Origin: Dipteris shenzhenensis
Lineage: Eukaryota > Polypodiophyta > Polypodiopsida > Gleicheniales
Direction: 5' to 3' (one strand)
DNA: 64,000 bases
NCBI GenBank assembly: GCA_047967505.1
Contig: CM106538.1
Part shown: positions 1 through 10,320 of the stretch, piece by piece
How the letters are laid out: the number at the start of each line of letters is the position of its first letter
Numbering within the stretch: position 1 is the first letter of the stretch
Translations under genes and position numbers: made by a program
The notes under the pieces: generated by a model
The model's database searches: none
Told to the model about the DNA's origin: nothing
Seen by the model: only the letters and a program-made list of their open reading frames with translations

Positions 1-2
1 AC

Positions 3-320
3 AGGATCATTCGCAAAGTTGGTGAGGTGGCGTATGAGTTGGAGCTACCCAGGACCTCCAGGATTCATAATGTTTTCCATGTGTCCTTGCTGAAGCCACA
101 TATCGGACAGCATGTCCAAGTCCTTCCTGAGCTACCACCTATGGATGAGGAGGGCCACATACTCTATGTTCCGGAGCGCATCATGGGTTTCAAGGATCAC
201 GTACTCCAAAACAAAGTCTACACCGAGTATCTTATTAGGTGGCAGGGACTCCCTGAGGATGGGAACTCATGGCAGCCAGAGAGCATTGTCCAAGACAACC
301 CCTATCTCCTACCGGGCTGA
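3..320 (+). CDS. Ty3/gypsy chromovirus Pol C-terminus: end of integrase plus chromodomain (5' cut by window edge)
   Basis: This is the last about 105 residues of a gypsy Pol polyprotein, open from base 3 to the TGA at 318-320; the frame enters from outside the window. The N-terminal half has the motif 'RIHNVFHVSLLKPH', typical of the integrase C-terminal domain of Ty3/gypsy elements. The C-terminal half is a chromodomain: 'ERIMGF' is followed by 'EYLIRWQGLPEDGNSWQP', with the aromatic and acidic residues expected of the fold. In chromoviruses this domain is thought to steer integration to particular chromatin. No stop or shift is seen in this piece. The 3' LTR follows 130 bases downstream, so this is the real 3' end of the element. 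It belongs to another copy than the minus-strand gypsy at the other window end, whose own 3' end is missing. Confidence 0.9.
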   Translation, partial: RIIRKVGEVAYELELPRTSRIHNVFHVSLLKPHIGQHVQVLPELPPMDEEGHILYVPERIMGFKDHVLQNKVYTEYLIRWQGLPEDGNSWQPESIVQDNPYLLPG

Positions 321-441
321 TTATTATTTGCTGTTTGCTGCACCTATTTAACAGCCCGCATATGAAATTTTGAGAGCAAATTTCTATGGGAAGGGATGGC
401 TGTAATGAAGGGGGGAAAAGAGGCCAAGTTAGAGGCCCTTT

Positions 442-722
442 AGGGGGAAAATGTGGAGGGACTATATAGGTCTCCATCCACCCCCTACTATGTACTTTTT
501 GATGTGACATCTAATCCTATCTACTCTCCCTTCCTCCTTCCTGCCTACGCTCACTCACTCTCCCTCCCTCTTCCCTACTCCCTCTCAATCTCTCCCTCTC
601 TTTATCTACCTCATTCTCTCTCTCCTACCCTTTCCTCTCCCTCTTCCCCTCTCTCTCTCTCCCTTCTACTCCTCTATCCCCCTTTCTCCAAATCCGTCCT
701 ACCCCCCCTTCACTACAACCGT
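442..722 (+). mobile_element. Polypurine tract and start of the 3' LTR of the chromovirus, truncated
   Basis: A polypurine tract AGGGGGAAAA (442-451) is followed immediately by TGTGGAGGG, a normal LTR start with TG at 452. The LTR then runs into a long pyrimidine-rich stretch (about 520-710). Around 722 the sequence becomes homologous to the LINE copy at 48.2 kb, so the LTR seems to be cut by a LINE insertion. No LTR end (CA) or target duplication could be assigned. The exact end is approximate. Confidence 0.6.
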
Positions 723-1318
723 GTGAGCTCCCAGTGAAGCTTAGCTTCTACAGAGATCACTTCTTACATATCACAGCGGAGGGTTTCATTGACCTCCCAG
801 GATACGCGCAGATCTACTTACCCCACTCACTGAGGATCTCTATTGGGCGGCTCTTCACATAGACTTCGTATCGAGAGCGACAGAGCAGAGCGACTACCTA
901 GGGAGAGGCACATATGCACATTATGTGACATGCAGGAGGTTGAGACAGACACAGTGAGAGGATACTTTGAGCACGGAGACAGGAGCATATTTTTTCCTTG
1001 GCTGATCCCTCTCAGAGCTCTATCACGGAGTTTTTTCAGCCAGATCACATGGACCCCCACGAGACGAGGCCTTGACATGACCGTGAGCTAGAGCCAATGA
1101 CCCGACAGCTCAAACAGAGGGTTGACACACAGATCACACTTGGGGACATCCCCTCCTTGTTTAGAGTCAGAGCCTGACCGACAGGGGTCACAGTAGCCCT
1201 GGTTAGACGCAGAGCTATGACCAGGAGACGTGCTAGGGCTGCACTTGTGAGTGGCCGACAACACTTTATCGCCGATTTCATGCCCCCATTGCCTCATCCA
1301 CCCTGATGTCCAAATGAC

Positions 1319-1350
<32 letters not shown>

Positions 1351-1557
1351 GATTGATATATAGTCGACCACCGACATGACTATGTTGTACTTAGGACTTA
1401 GTACTACCATTCTGCATTTTTTGCATTTTGCATTGGTGTGGTGTGGATGCTCATTTAGTAGCTCCACCAGCACAGCTGGTTTGTACCAGGTTTTTCACAG
1501 TCTCATAGACCCATCAGTCTTCTGAAGACTTTAATAAACTTTCTTTCTTTCTTTCTC
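722..1557 (+). mobile_element. LINE 3' end, family A (copy 1), 5'-truncated
   Basis: This is the 3' part of a non-LTR retrotransposon. Bases 843-1000 encode 'RLPRERHICTLCDMQEVET', the C-terminal cysteine motif (C-x2-C) found after the RT domain of many LINEs, followed by degraded sequence. The whole block is homologous to 48.2-49.38 kb: shared blocks include the one around 735-830 versus 48215-48310 and the one around 1100-1290 versus 48960-49160. It ends with TTAATAAA and (TTTC)3, a tail typical of LINE 3' ends, at about 1530-1557. It is 5'-truncated, as is common for LINE insertions, and appears to have landed in the chromovirus LTR. Reading frames are broken, so it is inactive. Confidence 0.7.
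1313..1350 (+). repeat. (GAT)n microsatellite
   Basis: About eleven uninterrupted GAT/ATG triplets lie inside the 3' UTR of the LINE fragment. Copy 2 at 49.2 kb lacks the array, so it probably expanded after insertion. Confidence 0.9.
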
Positions 1558-1590
1558 ATAGGCTTGCGAGGCCTCCAGAAGACGGTAATA

Positions 1591-1632
<42 letters not shown>

Positions 1633-1640
1633 CCCCCCTC
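1558..1640 (+). repeat. Second LINE/SINE-type 3' terminus with (CT)n tail
   Basis: Directly after the first LINE tail comes a block with GAGGCCTCCAGAAGACGG then TAATACATCT and about 19 CT units (1593-1630). A closely similar block, GTGAGGTCTTCCACGGACG then TAATACATCT(TTCT)n, lies in the CCDC124 intron at 27745-27800. The shared sequence plus a simple-repeat tail suggests the 3' end of a retroposon family. Whether this is a LINE or a SINE cannot be told from the window. Confidence 0.5.
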
Positions 1641-1814
1641 TTGTGCACGCACGCGCTTTCTCTCGCAGAGGTTCCTCGAACAGAGAGCCCCATCCCCTCT
1701 CACAAACACCAAACCTAGCACTCCTATGCACGCATGTTGTATGATGTCCCTGACCAACCAGCACCCGACTTCTCACGTGTACCACGTCCCAATTCATCCA
1801 CACTTTTCAAAGTC

Positions 1815-2480
1815 CGTGGTGTCAAACACACAGCTTGGAAGCTTCACAATGACCGAGCAAAAGATCATGAGGGACTATCGTTGCATTTGGGATAGATCCC
1901 TTGGCCCCGATCCTAGCCAAGCTCTTCAATGCAGCAATTTGCACAAGCTTCCCACAAACTTCGACCCTTAACACCATCACACCCATACACAAGGCAGGAA
2001 GGCCCATGAATCTTTAAAACTACAGGACTATTATGATTGGACATGTTATGTCCAAGATATATGCATTAGTTTTCGACGCAGAGGTTAGCTTGGTTGCAGA
2101 GCTTCAGAGATTCAAAGCCATGGGGCAAGCAAGCTTCTGGGTAGATCACGGGACCATGGACCATATACTCACACTTAGAGGGATCATCGAGGAGGCTAGG
2201 GCACGGAGACAGAGGGTGCATTGTTGCTTTGTGGATTTCCACAAGGCCTTGACATGGTGCCGAGAGCTTGACTCATCAGACACTTACAGGAGTTGGGATA
2301 CAATCAAGAGATCATCTTGGCAGTCATGGCACTTTATGAGAGAGTCTCAGGTAGGGTTCGGATTGGTGCAGGGTGGACACAGGAGATCTTGAGCACCATT
2401 GGGGTCAAACAAGGTTGTCTGTTATCACCAACCTTGTTCGGCCTCTACATAAACATCATCACACACACTGCACACGCCGA
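1815..2480 (+). pseudogene. LINE reverse transcriptase fragment, family A
   Basis: Reading across frames gives the start of a non-LTR RT: a 'TPIHKAGRP'-like block near 1975, 'MIGHVMSKIYA' (2033), 'GQASF..DHGTMDHILTL' (2120-2175), the motif-A region 'CCFVDFHKA' (2222-2250) and the motif-B region 'GVKQGCLLSPTLFGLYI' (2400-2450). The catalytic YADD block is missing because the homology stops at about 2480. The frame shifts at least twice, for example near 2250-2300. The copy at 46.93-47.5 kb carries the same blocks and does include YADD. Product when intact: RNA-dependent DNA polymerase for target-primed insertion. This piece is dead. Confidence 0.75.
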
Positions 2481-4059
2481 TGACAAAATCTAAAAAGTTG
2501 CATTGGTTTCTTTCTGGAAGAGAAGCAAAGCTTGGACAGACTGGTGGAAGGAACACAAAAGAATACAGCCAGTCCAGTTCCCCTTTTTTCATAAGGAGCC
2601 ACGAGCCAAAAAAATATGAACACAAAGCTGTAGTAGACAGAATCATAAAACATTCTTCCACGAACAGGCAAACTTCTAATTGCGCCAATCGTAGATGGAA
2701 AGCAAAAATTATGCGATGCAGATATAGAAGTTACGGCGTTGCTATTGGTTTATGTACGTATGATGATTTCAAATTGTCACCAAGTTCTTACGATGACTTG
2801 CCGCTTCTATAAGTGTCTAGTTTGGAATGCGAACAAGTTATAGAGGCTTTGCACAAGAACGGAAATGTGCGTTAACTCGCTGACATTCCATCTTCTTAAA
2901 AGCTTACATTTGCTTGGTCTCTTGAATAAATTTGCCTGTGCTGTGCAAAACTTGATCCGTATTTTGAAAGTAGTTGTGAACGTTTTGTAAAATTTACTAG
3001 ACTCAAGTGGGACTTGCGTACCGTCTGCTTCATGACCCGATGGAGATGATCCCAGCAATTTGCCATTCTGTGGAAAAGTTTCCAAAGTCTGATTCTGCAT
3101 CCAGGGCCCACATTGCACGTTTTGTTAAGCACTCTTTAAACACGAAAGACTACCTATGAATTGAACTTGTAGTCTACTTCACGCACTGAGTAGAATGATA
3201 TCTCAGAATCCTATTTGTAATCATTTTTATCAGACTGGAAGCACATAGAAGCCAAAGGTCTGTGGATGGTGAATTCTGTTAACACTCAAAAGGTAAGACT
3301 TAAAATATCCTCATTCTTTTAACAAACAATGCAGGTAAAAAATGTGCTGTAGATTACAATCAGATTACAAAGCATTCTAAATACGATAGCGGGTATTCGG
3401 AAAGATAGCTACAGGCCTCTTTTAATCGTGCAAACGACGAGATTCTCCCTCAACATACTCACAAAGGGCGACAGTAAATACAAACAGAAGGGACAAGCAA
3501 CACGTCACGTCCCGAAATTATACTTGCAAACATTACGACAGATTGGATGCTACTGTGAGGGAATTGAAAACACATTTAAGACTGATTGCATACTGGGACT
3601 GATTCAGGAAGGTTACTGGCTGATGATAAGCTGCTGTATCGACCAGGCAATCTGTAATTCGAATCCGCTTCGATAGCTTGTTTAGGAGTAGTGGACTTCA
3701 TCGAAATGGCAATCACAGAATCCTGAGGGACGTCCTTTGCTTTGCAACTCTAACTACTGGGGATGTACATGTGACGGTTCAATGAATACTTGTTGCCACT
3801 TGGCACAATCTCAAAGCCTCTTATGATGGCTTTCCCAGCTTGCTCAGCAGCGGCAACTCAGGCGGTTTGCGCATCCGCCCACCTCAGCGGCTGAGTTGGT
3901 AGTTGGCCGTGTGTGTGTGCGTGTGCGTGCGCACGAGCGCGTGTGTAATTTCCCCCAAAAAAGTGTGCGTATGTGAGAATGAGACTTTAGGGACATTAAC
4001 ACTCATGTGCTGAAGCCGATCGGAGAGCGAGGCGGGAGATAGCTAGCAAGCCGTGGTTT
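2481..4059. other. No recognisable gene
   Basis: I see no protein family, RNA gene or clear repeat over these 1.6 kb. The open frames are short and lack family motifs. A GT-rich low-complexity run with GTGTGCGTGTGCGTGCG lies at about 3909-3945. Confidence 0.5.
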
Positions 4060-4399
4060 TAAACCAGGAACGGACATGTAGTGGCATGCAAGCTTGATTT
4101 GGAAGACCTTAAGCCAGAGCTCACCGGGCCTGGCGAAAGGAGGGTTGTATTTTGTTTTTTACCGGTTGTGTTCCATCCCTGGTGGAGCTGGAGGAATTCA
4201 TTTTGTATGAGTGCGATGTTCCGGCACTGGAATGTATTCAACAAGATATTCGGGTAAGAGGTGCTTCCTCCTTAGATTCGTGTTAGAAAGTCTTAGACGA
4301 GTTGGCTGGTAGGACGCTTATGTTCTCCAGTGCTACGGTGCTGGTTATTCCCTAGAGCCCGTCTTTTTGCATTGATGAGTTCTTGTATCACGAATGCCC

Positions 4400-4735
4400 A
4401 CTTTGGGTGGGTTTCCCCAACCAAGCTCTGTGGAAAGGATTGCTATGGCTCTTGGCAGGGTTCTGTTGGTACCTCCACCAATGAAATTGCTTTCAAATGG
4501 AATGGATAGATAGGGTGGTGGGGCCACAATGTGGAACTTCAAGCACTCGCATTAGAATGAAGTGGAGAAGCTCTTTAGGGTGTTTCTGTGCGCCGAAGAG
4601 GATAGGAAGAGGCGTATGCATTATATTGCCTAGGATACCCTGAAAATCGAGAAACAGTTAGGGGGTTTTGGATTACTAGATATCTCGTGCAAAAACATTT
4701 CACTGCTACCGTAGCAGTGCTCCTTGGGTGGTAAG
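4400..4735 (+). pseudogene. L1-like LINE fragment (post-RT linker)
   Basis: The frame through 4591-4730 reads 'RMHYIA.DTLKIEKQLGGFGLLDISCKNISLL' with one stop. This matches the linker after the RT thumb of plant L1 elements, where W..VC.PK..GGLG..D....N.ALL is usual. Two stops interrupt it. The next part of the same type of protein appears at 5.74 kb, so about 1 kb of AT-rich sequence at 4740-5725 may be an insertion in this LINE. Confidence 0.5.
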
Positions 4736-4739
4736 GGGA

Positions 4740-5725
4740 CGAGCATTTTTCGAGCGAAATCTTCTGAGCGTCCGAGCGAAGGAAAAAAAAAAGCTTCCAA
4801 CTATGCAAAAACATGACAAAAATGGATCAAAAGAAAACATAGTTTCACTTAGAAATATGAAAAGTATTATAGGAATGCCTATTTTATACACGAATATTTA
4901 TGTGAATCTTTGGGAATGGTGAGAACATAATGGGATGGCTTTTGAAGAAACCCACATGTAGAGTAGACTTCTCTATGAAAATTCCCTTATGGTCCTTCTT
5001 ACAACTTTTTAGTTAATAGGGGGTGACATTGAAAAACCTCTCTCAACCTATCTTCATGAAAGGGTTTCTCAAAAAAAAACTCATTGAAGCAAGCCATCAA
5101 GGTAGTTTCGCCAGCGAAACCACTTTGAACAAGGTCTTTCAAAGTAGTTTCGCTGGACAACACTTTTAAAAGTGACATAACTTTCACATCCAATGTCCAA
5201 ATATAGTCATTCAGCCACTCAAATTGATTGGAAAACCCCATTTGAGCACATCTATGGGGTTATATTTTAGAAAACCTTGCATATATAGTATTAAATATTA
5301 CATGTATTTTATGAGAGTGATATATAAGCCCAAGTTAGTACTTATTTACAGTAATTTAAACTTCTGTACAACCATGTCCATATATATCTTGTTATTAATA
5401 CTATAAAAACACTTGAAAGATATAACCATATGATATAAATGTGTTTAATAAGTAATTATTTATGTATAATATTATTATATTGAGAGTGATTATGAGGGAC
5501 GTTTCTTAAATGAATTATTTTTCAATACTTTTTAAAGGTAATAACAAGGGTACAAAGGGATGTCTATGAATAAGAAGATTTATGTTATGTAAAAATGAAT
5601 GAGTGACTAGTCTGTATATTTTTATGATAAAGGGATTTAGTTCTAATGAAAATAAAAGTGTAAAAACCATGTTTCCTAAAGAAATGCTATTTTTAAAATC
5701 TCTTGAAAAACACGCTCATATATAC
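4740..5725. other. AT-rich block, possible insertion within the L1 relic
   Basis: This block has no coding potential and a base composition richer in A and T than the flanking LINE pieces. Its left edge has ACGAGCATTTTT and its right edge, read on the other strand, has ACGAGCAAAAA. That is at best a weak terminal inverted repeat, so a non-autonomous DNA transposon is possible but unproven. It contains the strong hairpin at 5111-5156. Confidence 0.3.
5111..5156. repeat. 19-bp inverted repeat (hairpin)
   Basis: The arms are CCAGCGAAACCACTTTGAA (5111-5129) and TTCAAAGTAGTTTCGCTGG (5138-5156). They pair over 19 positions with one mismatch around an 8-base loop. The 5' arm can also pair with the adjacent GTTTCGC just upstream, giving an alternative smaller hairpin. 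No coding function is apparent. Confidence 0.75.
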
Positions 5726-5739
5726 CTGCTCATAGGTTT

Positions 5740-6830
5740 TTGCTCGTAAAATTGACGCATCCGATAAGGGGAATGGCCAAATGGTTCATTGAGCAAGGGA
5801 AAGGTGTGAAGGTAGGAGTTTGGAAAAGGCCTCCAATGGTACAAAAATTTGCTTTTAGAGTTCTCGCTGAGAGCGGTGGGGTCGGATTTGTTGCACGAGC
5901 TAATTTCAGCCTAAAAAAGCTATGCCAGCAAGCTTTCATGGAAGAGGCTCAGTAGGTTAAAGGGTGATGCTAGTCTCGGTCAGTCTATTTGGTGGAGCAA
6001 CGTAAGAAAATTAGATGGCTAGGCTATTGCCAGGCAAAGGCTCGCTCTATTTGTAAAAAAGAATTGAAGTATTGGTCGCAGTTATGGGTGCCTTCGAAGG
6101 GGGAGTGGATGTCAATTGGAGATATCTGATGTACTTTTTCCCTCTCTGTGCAAGAAATGGCATTTATGCATAGGAACATGCTTGAAAAAGGTAACTCCAA
6201 GAGTGATTTATAAGAATTTCCATGTCACATAGCCCTTATATGCAGATCTAAACAGAAAGTGAGGTATTCGCCGCCGCTATTGGCTTGGTGGAGAAAATGA
6301 CTAAAGAAGATTTGGCAGGGTTGTAGACTTGGTAAAGTGAGTTTTGTGGTGTAGAAGGTGTTGCATTAGTGGTTGCCAGTGCGTGCAAGACTGGCAAAAA
6401 GGTTTGCTACAAGTCCTTTGTGTTCTTTGTGTAACAAGTCGATAGAGTCTATCATGCATCTGATGTGACGGGATGTCACGTTCCACAGTAATTGGAATAG
6501 AATTGCAGCAGCTATCAGGAAATGTGGACTGATGGCAAGGTTTCGTTTGGGTTAGAATTGGAGAATGGGATTAATGGGGGACTTTAGTAAGTCTTCATTA
6601 ACTTTGCTTGTCTGCTGGCCATATATACGGGCGGCTGCTATGTTTGCAACTTGCTACCATAGAAACCAAGTGTTGTTTGGGAATAAAGTAAAGGTTGGGT
6701 ATAGAGACGAGTCAGTTCTAGGTCTCTTAAAAATGCTTCTTAGGGATGTTGCTAATGTATTGGAAGTGTGTGACTCTATAATGAGCGGGGCATTGGCTAA
6801 CATAGTAATTTGCTATTATATGTAGGATCC
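5740..6830 (+). pseudogene. L1-like LINE C-terminus with zinc-binding RVT domain
   Basis: The frame from 5740 runs to a stop at 5953-5955 ('KLTHPIRGMAKWF..'). After further stops, 6367-6490 encodes 'WLPVRARLAKRFATSPLCSLC' followed by a region with 'ESIMHLM'. This matches the zf-RVT domain at the C-terminus of plant L1 ORF2 (conserved R, C-x2-C, E..H). The downstream frame (6565-6825, ending at a TAG) looks like the tail of the same protein. Many stops, so non-functional. Orientation agrees with the fragment at 4.4-4.7 kb. Confidence 0.6.
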
Positions 6831-7052
6831 TCCCTACTATACAACATAGGCCTAGGGTTTGCTCCTATCATAGGCCAATTTTTGTAATTTAGATCGTTTC
6901 TTGTTGGGCATAATGAGCAGGGCATTGGCTAACATAGCCAAGTTTATTTAATTTGCTATTATATGTAGGATCCTCCCTGCTATACAACATAGGCCTAGGG
7001 TTTGCTCCCATCATAGGCCAATTTTTGTAATTTAGGTCGTTTCTTGTTGGGC
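6779..7052 (+). repeat. Tandem duplication in the LINE 3' region
   Basis: Two direct units lie at 6779-6909 and 6911-7052. They share ATGAGC[GA]GGGCATTGGC, TGTAGGATCCTCCCT, ATAGGCCTAGGGTTTGC and TCGTTTCTTGTTGGGC, with only a few substitutions. Unit 2 has an extra 11 bases. Divergence is only a few percent, so the duplication is fairly recent. After unit 2 the sequence ends with CTTATAATACAAG and an A/T-rich tail near 7080, perhaps the LINE 3' end. Confidence 0.85.
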
Positions 7053-7089
7053 CTGACCACCCCTTATAATACAAGCCGGCATTTTCTTA

Positions 7090-7461
7090 ATTTAAAAAAG
7101 TTTATTTAAAAAACTCATGTGAACATTAAAATCAATGACATATGTCTTAAAGCATAAAAAGCAAGTATGTTCCTGATAACAAATAGTAAGACCATATTTT
7201 TTTGAAGATATTTTTCACAATTTTGGGATGTCGCTTTTTTTGAGCTACCTTATTGAGATTCAAAGTACCTTAGCGCATTATCCCTAGGAATGCTCATAGT
7301 TGTTTTGCCACCTTTTCTTATTTGAGAAATTCAATTGCTTTTGTAAATGCAAAGAAATGGAGTAGTCTAATTAAGCTTAGCTTTCCATAATACTTACATA
7401 CTCTGAGACATAAAAGCAAAGATTCGTTTCAGTATCCATACTAAATGCAAGAAAACATGTA
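7090..7461. other. No recognisable feature
   Basis: AT-rich sequence between two LINE relics. I see no open frame, repeat or RNA gene. Confidence 0.4.
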
Positions 7462-8440
7462 CATAAGCTAGAAGATGGATTGTACTATTCTCGATCTCAC
7501 ATGCAAAGGCCAGGTAGCAATTTCCAGTACCAATTTTGCAAAAATATTTTGAAGGACCCAATGTTTAGCATAACTACAAGGTACATTCCACCATAACAGA
7601 TGTCCTAGATTCCTAGCAATGTCTATTGGTGGGAAGATTTGTCCAAGCCATAATATGCTATGCCAATCCAAAACTCTAAATGGGAGCAATTTGGATTTGC
7701 TAAAGTTGATAAATAATACTTTAGATTGCAGCTTTCCCAAACAATTGAAGAGCCCACATAAAGTTTGCAAACCTTGCAGGGTATTTTTAGGGAAGAAAAA
7801 TGAATCATCAGAATATGACTATGCCACTAGTTTGTGACTGTCCACTAGCAATTCGAAACCATGCAGAAGTCATCCATCGATGATTTAATCCATATATAGG
7901 AGCAAAGGGTGAGTGCAAACTTCATATAATAGTGCACTCAAAGGAAGCCATTTTCCAAGGTCCAAGGAAAGAATAGTCATTTTCCCTTGAAATAGCCAAT
8001 AACCAACATGTTACATTTTAGCCCAAGACCAAGGTTTGTCATCACCGCAACAACAACAATGAAGTCCCATTAGACTGTATCAAAAGTCTTGGCAGCATCA
8101 ATTTGTACTAATAGGATATCCAAACGAGAATATTTAGCATACTTAATACCCACATAGGCATTGCAAATGTTGTTTATGATCTATATTCTACGAATGAATC
8201 CATGTTGAGTCTTTAGAAAATCCTCCATGTGTAGTATCTTTTTAACCTTCGAGTGATCATCTTAGTAATGAACTTATTGATAACTGGCATCACAGTAATT
8301 GGATGCCATTCTAAAAGCGTTGTGGCTTTGGTACTAACCTAATCAACCATTATGTCCAAGAAGATGGCATAACATCTTGCTACCATGATTGATTGATCAT
8401 GAGTAGTAATGGATCCTGAGAGGATCTTAGAACCCCAATA
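7462..8440 (-). pseudogene. L1-like LINE reverse transcriptase fragment
   Basis: Read on the minus strand, 8350 down to 8050 gives pieces such as 'MITRRLKKILHMEDFLKTQHGF' interspersed with stops, followed by 'VQIDAAKTFDTV', the motif-A region of an L1 RT (8040-8115). Further down, 7770-7468 is open and encodes 'LFINFSKSKLLPF' and 'IARNLGHLLW', then 'HVRSRIVQSIF', the block after the YADD motif in plant L1s (N.sKS..., ..YLG.......GR...I..I). Stops and frameshifts are frequent. It lies in opposite orientation to the LINE relic at 4.4-7.08 kb, so it is a separate insertion. Confidence 0.6.
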
Positions 8441-8495
8441 AAAAAATCTACAACCGAACATCCCATCCAAGAGATTTCCATTTTTTGAAAGCCTT

Positions 8496-8526
8496 GCACA
8501 CACACACACATGCACGCACACACACA
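8496..8526 (+). repeat. (CA)n microsatellite
   Basis: CA dinucleotide run with one TG and one CG interruption. Confidence 0.9.
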
Positions 8527-8872
8527 ATAATTTAGATTAATCAATTTATCACACACACGCGTATACTTTTCCTACTATGAATTATTCTTTTTTTGGCCCC
8601 CATGAAAGTTCCCCTTTACACTCTACTAATCGCTTGTTAACCCATGCACTCAATTCTCACCCGCTCCTTACTCCACTTTAGATTATTAGTAACCTTTTCC
8701 TCCACATACTCTCTTTGTCATAGGGTCGATGTTTGCTTAGGTGTAACCAATTATGAAACTATTTTCGATGCCATTTTGGGGCCGTGATGCAACGCGCTCT
8801 TAGGTGAGATTTTGAATTTGGGATAGACCTGTGCTCTCGTCGGGAAATTCTCCAATGTCATGATGCTGCACT
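8527..8872. other. No recognisable feature
   Basis: Non-coding sequence with no motif that I can assign. Confidence 0.4.
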
Positions 8873-9394
8873 GGCGTAATAATGAGACGCAATCTATCAT
8901 TCTGAACACCATAGAGCTCAATACACTATAGCTCTACCCTGCTTCGCGTAGAGCAGTCTCTATCCTAACTACATCATGCATCTCTGCACTACTTTGTGCA
9001 ACGTAATCTCTGGCTTGACCACCTGTCATCACACAGCCTTTTGCCACAACTTTACCACTTGTCATCGGGCAGCACGCCCATGCAGATCATGAAAATTCAA
9101 GGTTGGCTTGGAGTGACCACCACACTAGTTCTTGGCATAATAATGAGATGCAATCTATCATTCTGAACACCACAAAGCTCGACACATGGTAGCTCTGCCC
9201 TGCTTTGCACAGTGCAGTCTCTAACCTAACTACATCATGTAGCTCTGCCCTGCTTCACGCAACGCAGTCTCTGGCTTGACCACTTGTCATCGCCCAACCT
9301 TTTACCGCAGCTTTGCCATCTGTCACCGAGCTACGCACATTATAAAAATTCAAATTTTTCTTGGAGCGACCATCGCACTGATTCTTGGAGTTAT
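8873..9394 (+). repeat. Diverged tandem duplication, about 261-bp units
   Basis: Unit 1 starts at 8873 and unit 2 at 9134. Shared blocks are GGC[GA]TAATAATGAGA, GCAATCTATCATTCTGAAC, TAACTACATCATG, CTCTGGCTTGACCAC and TTGGCTTGGAGTGACC or its variant. Many substitutions and a few indels make it older than the duplication at 6.8 kb. No coding content is seen. Confidence 0.75.
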
Positions 9395-9543
9395 GGAGTT
9401 AACCTATTTTTACTTATTACAAAAGGAGATCTATGACGACCACTGCACCAGCACACAAAAGGAGATCTATGACAACCACCGCGCTAGTTCTTGGAGTTAT
9501 ACATTAGTGCACCAAGGAAAATATATTTCCTTGTGCAACCAAG

Positions 9544-9684
9544 GAAAATGCAATTGGGGTCCCCTTTAGGAGCAAGGGCCATATCGATATGCCATATCTG
9601 TCTAATGGCATCTAGGATATTGTATAATGCATGTCGATATGGCCTCTGCCCCTAGAGGGGGGCCATATCGTTAATTGCATTTTC
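9544..9684. mobile_element. Foldback / MITE-like element
   Basis: The termini GAAAATGCAATT (9544-9555) and AATTGCATTTTC (9673-9684) are perfect 12-bp inverted repeats. The interior is also symmetric: GGGCCATATCGATATG (9577-9592) pairs with CATGTCGATATGGCC (9629-9643), and the intervening G/C-rich blocks are complementary with gaps. The whole 141 bp could fold into one long imperfect hairpin. A target duplication is not obvious. A small non-autonomous DNA transposon is likely; a foldback of other origin is possible. Confidence 0.5.
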
Positions 9685-9889
9685 TAAAGTTTAATTGTAT
9701 TTTTCTAGTTGTATCTCCATGCAACCACCGCGTGGGTTGATGGAGCTATTTCAATGCTATTCTGGTTCTAAACCAAGGAAAATGTAGTCATGCTTTGCTG
9801 GTATTTTACTTCTTATTGCAATAAATCCTAAATGAGGGCAAAAGTATTCCGAGCCACTGCGGTGGCTGGAGGCCCGGTGGTGCCATCCA

Positions 9890-10320
9890 AATAATCAACT
9901 ACAATTCATCGAGTAAAAATTGAGTAAAAGAGATTACATCTAGATCTAATAATAAGTTATACAAAAATTAACAACAATTTATACTGAGAGCCTCATGGAG
10001 CAAAAATTGAACAAAAGATCTTACATTTAGAAAAACTCAATAATTGCTGAGAGCCTTAAGGCCAAAAGATTACATCTAGCGAGCATAACCACTCAAACGT
10101 TGCTGAGTGGTTTATATAAAAATTGACAAACAGTTTATACATAGATCCTCATGGAGCAAAAATTAAACAAAAGAGATTACATTTGTAAAAACTTAACAAT
10201 TGCTGAGAGTTGTAGAGGCCAAAAGATTACATCCAATGAGCCCAAAAAATCATTGAGAGCCTTAGAGGCCAAGAGATTACATCCAGCCATTACTAATTGG
10301 TTATGAGCCTCGTTAAGCAA
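9890..10320 (+). repeat. Degenerate AT-rich direct repeats
   Basis: Three to four degenerate units share GAGCAAAAATT[GA]A, AAAAGA.[AC]TTACAT and TGCTGAGAGCCTTA..GGCC in the same order at intervals of roughly 110-180 bases. No coding potential. The origin may be a decayed minisatellite or a repeatedly nested LTR fragment. Confidence 0.5.

Noticed and set aside
3640-3680. TTCGAATCC as a tRNA T-arm
   Set aside because: No acceptor stem, D-arm or anticodon arm at the right spacing upstream.
4740-5725. DNA transposon with ACGAGCA terminal repeats
   Set aside because: Terminal match is only seven bases with no target duplication that I could see; kept as an unassigned block.
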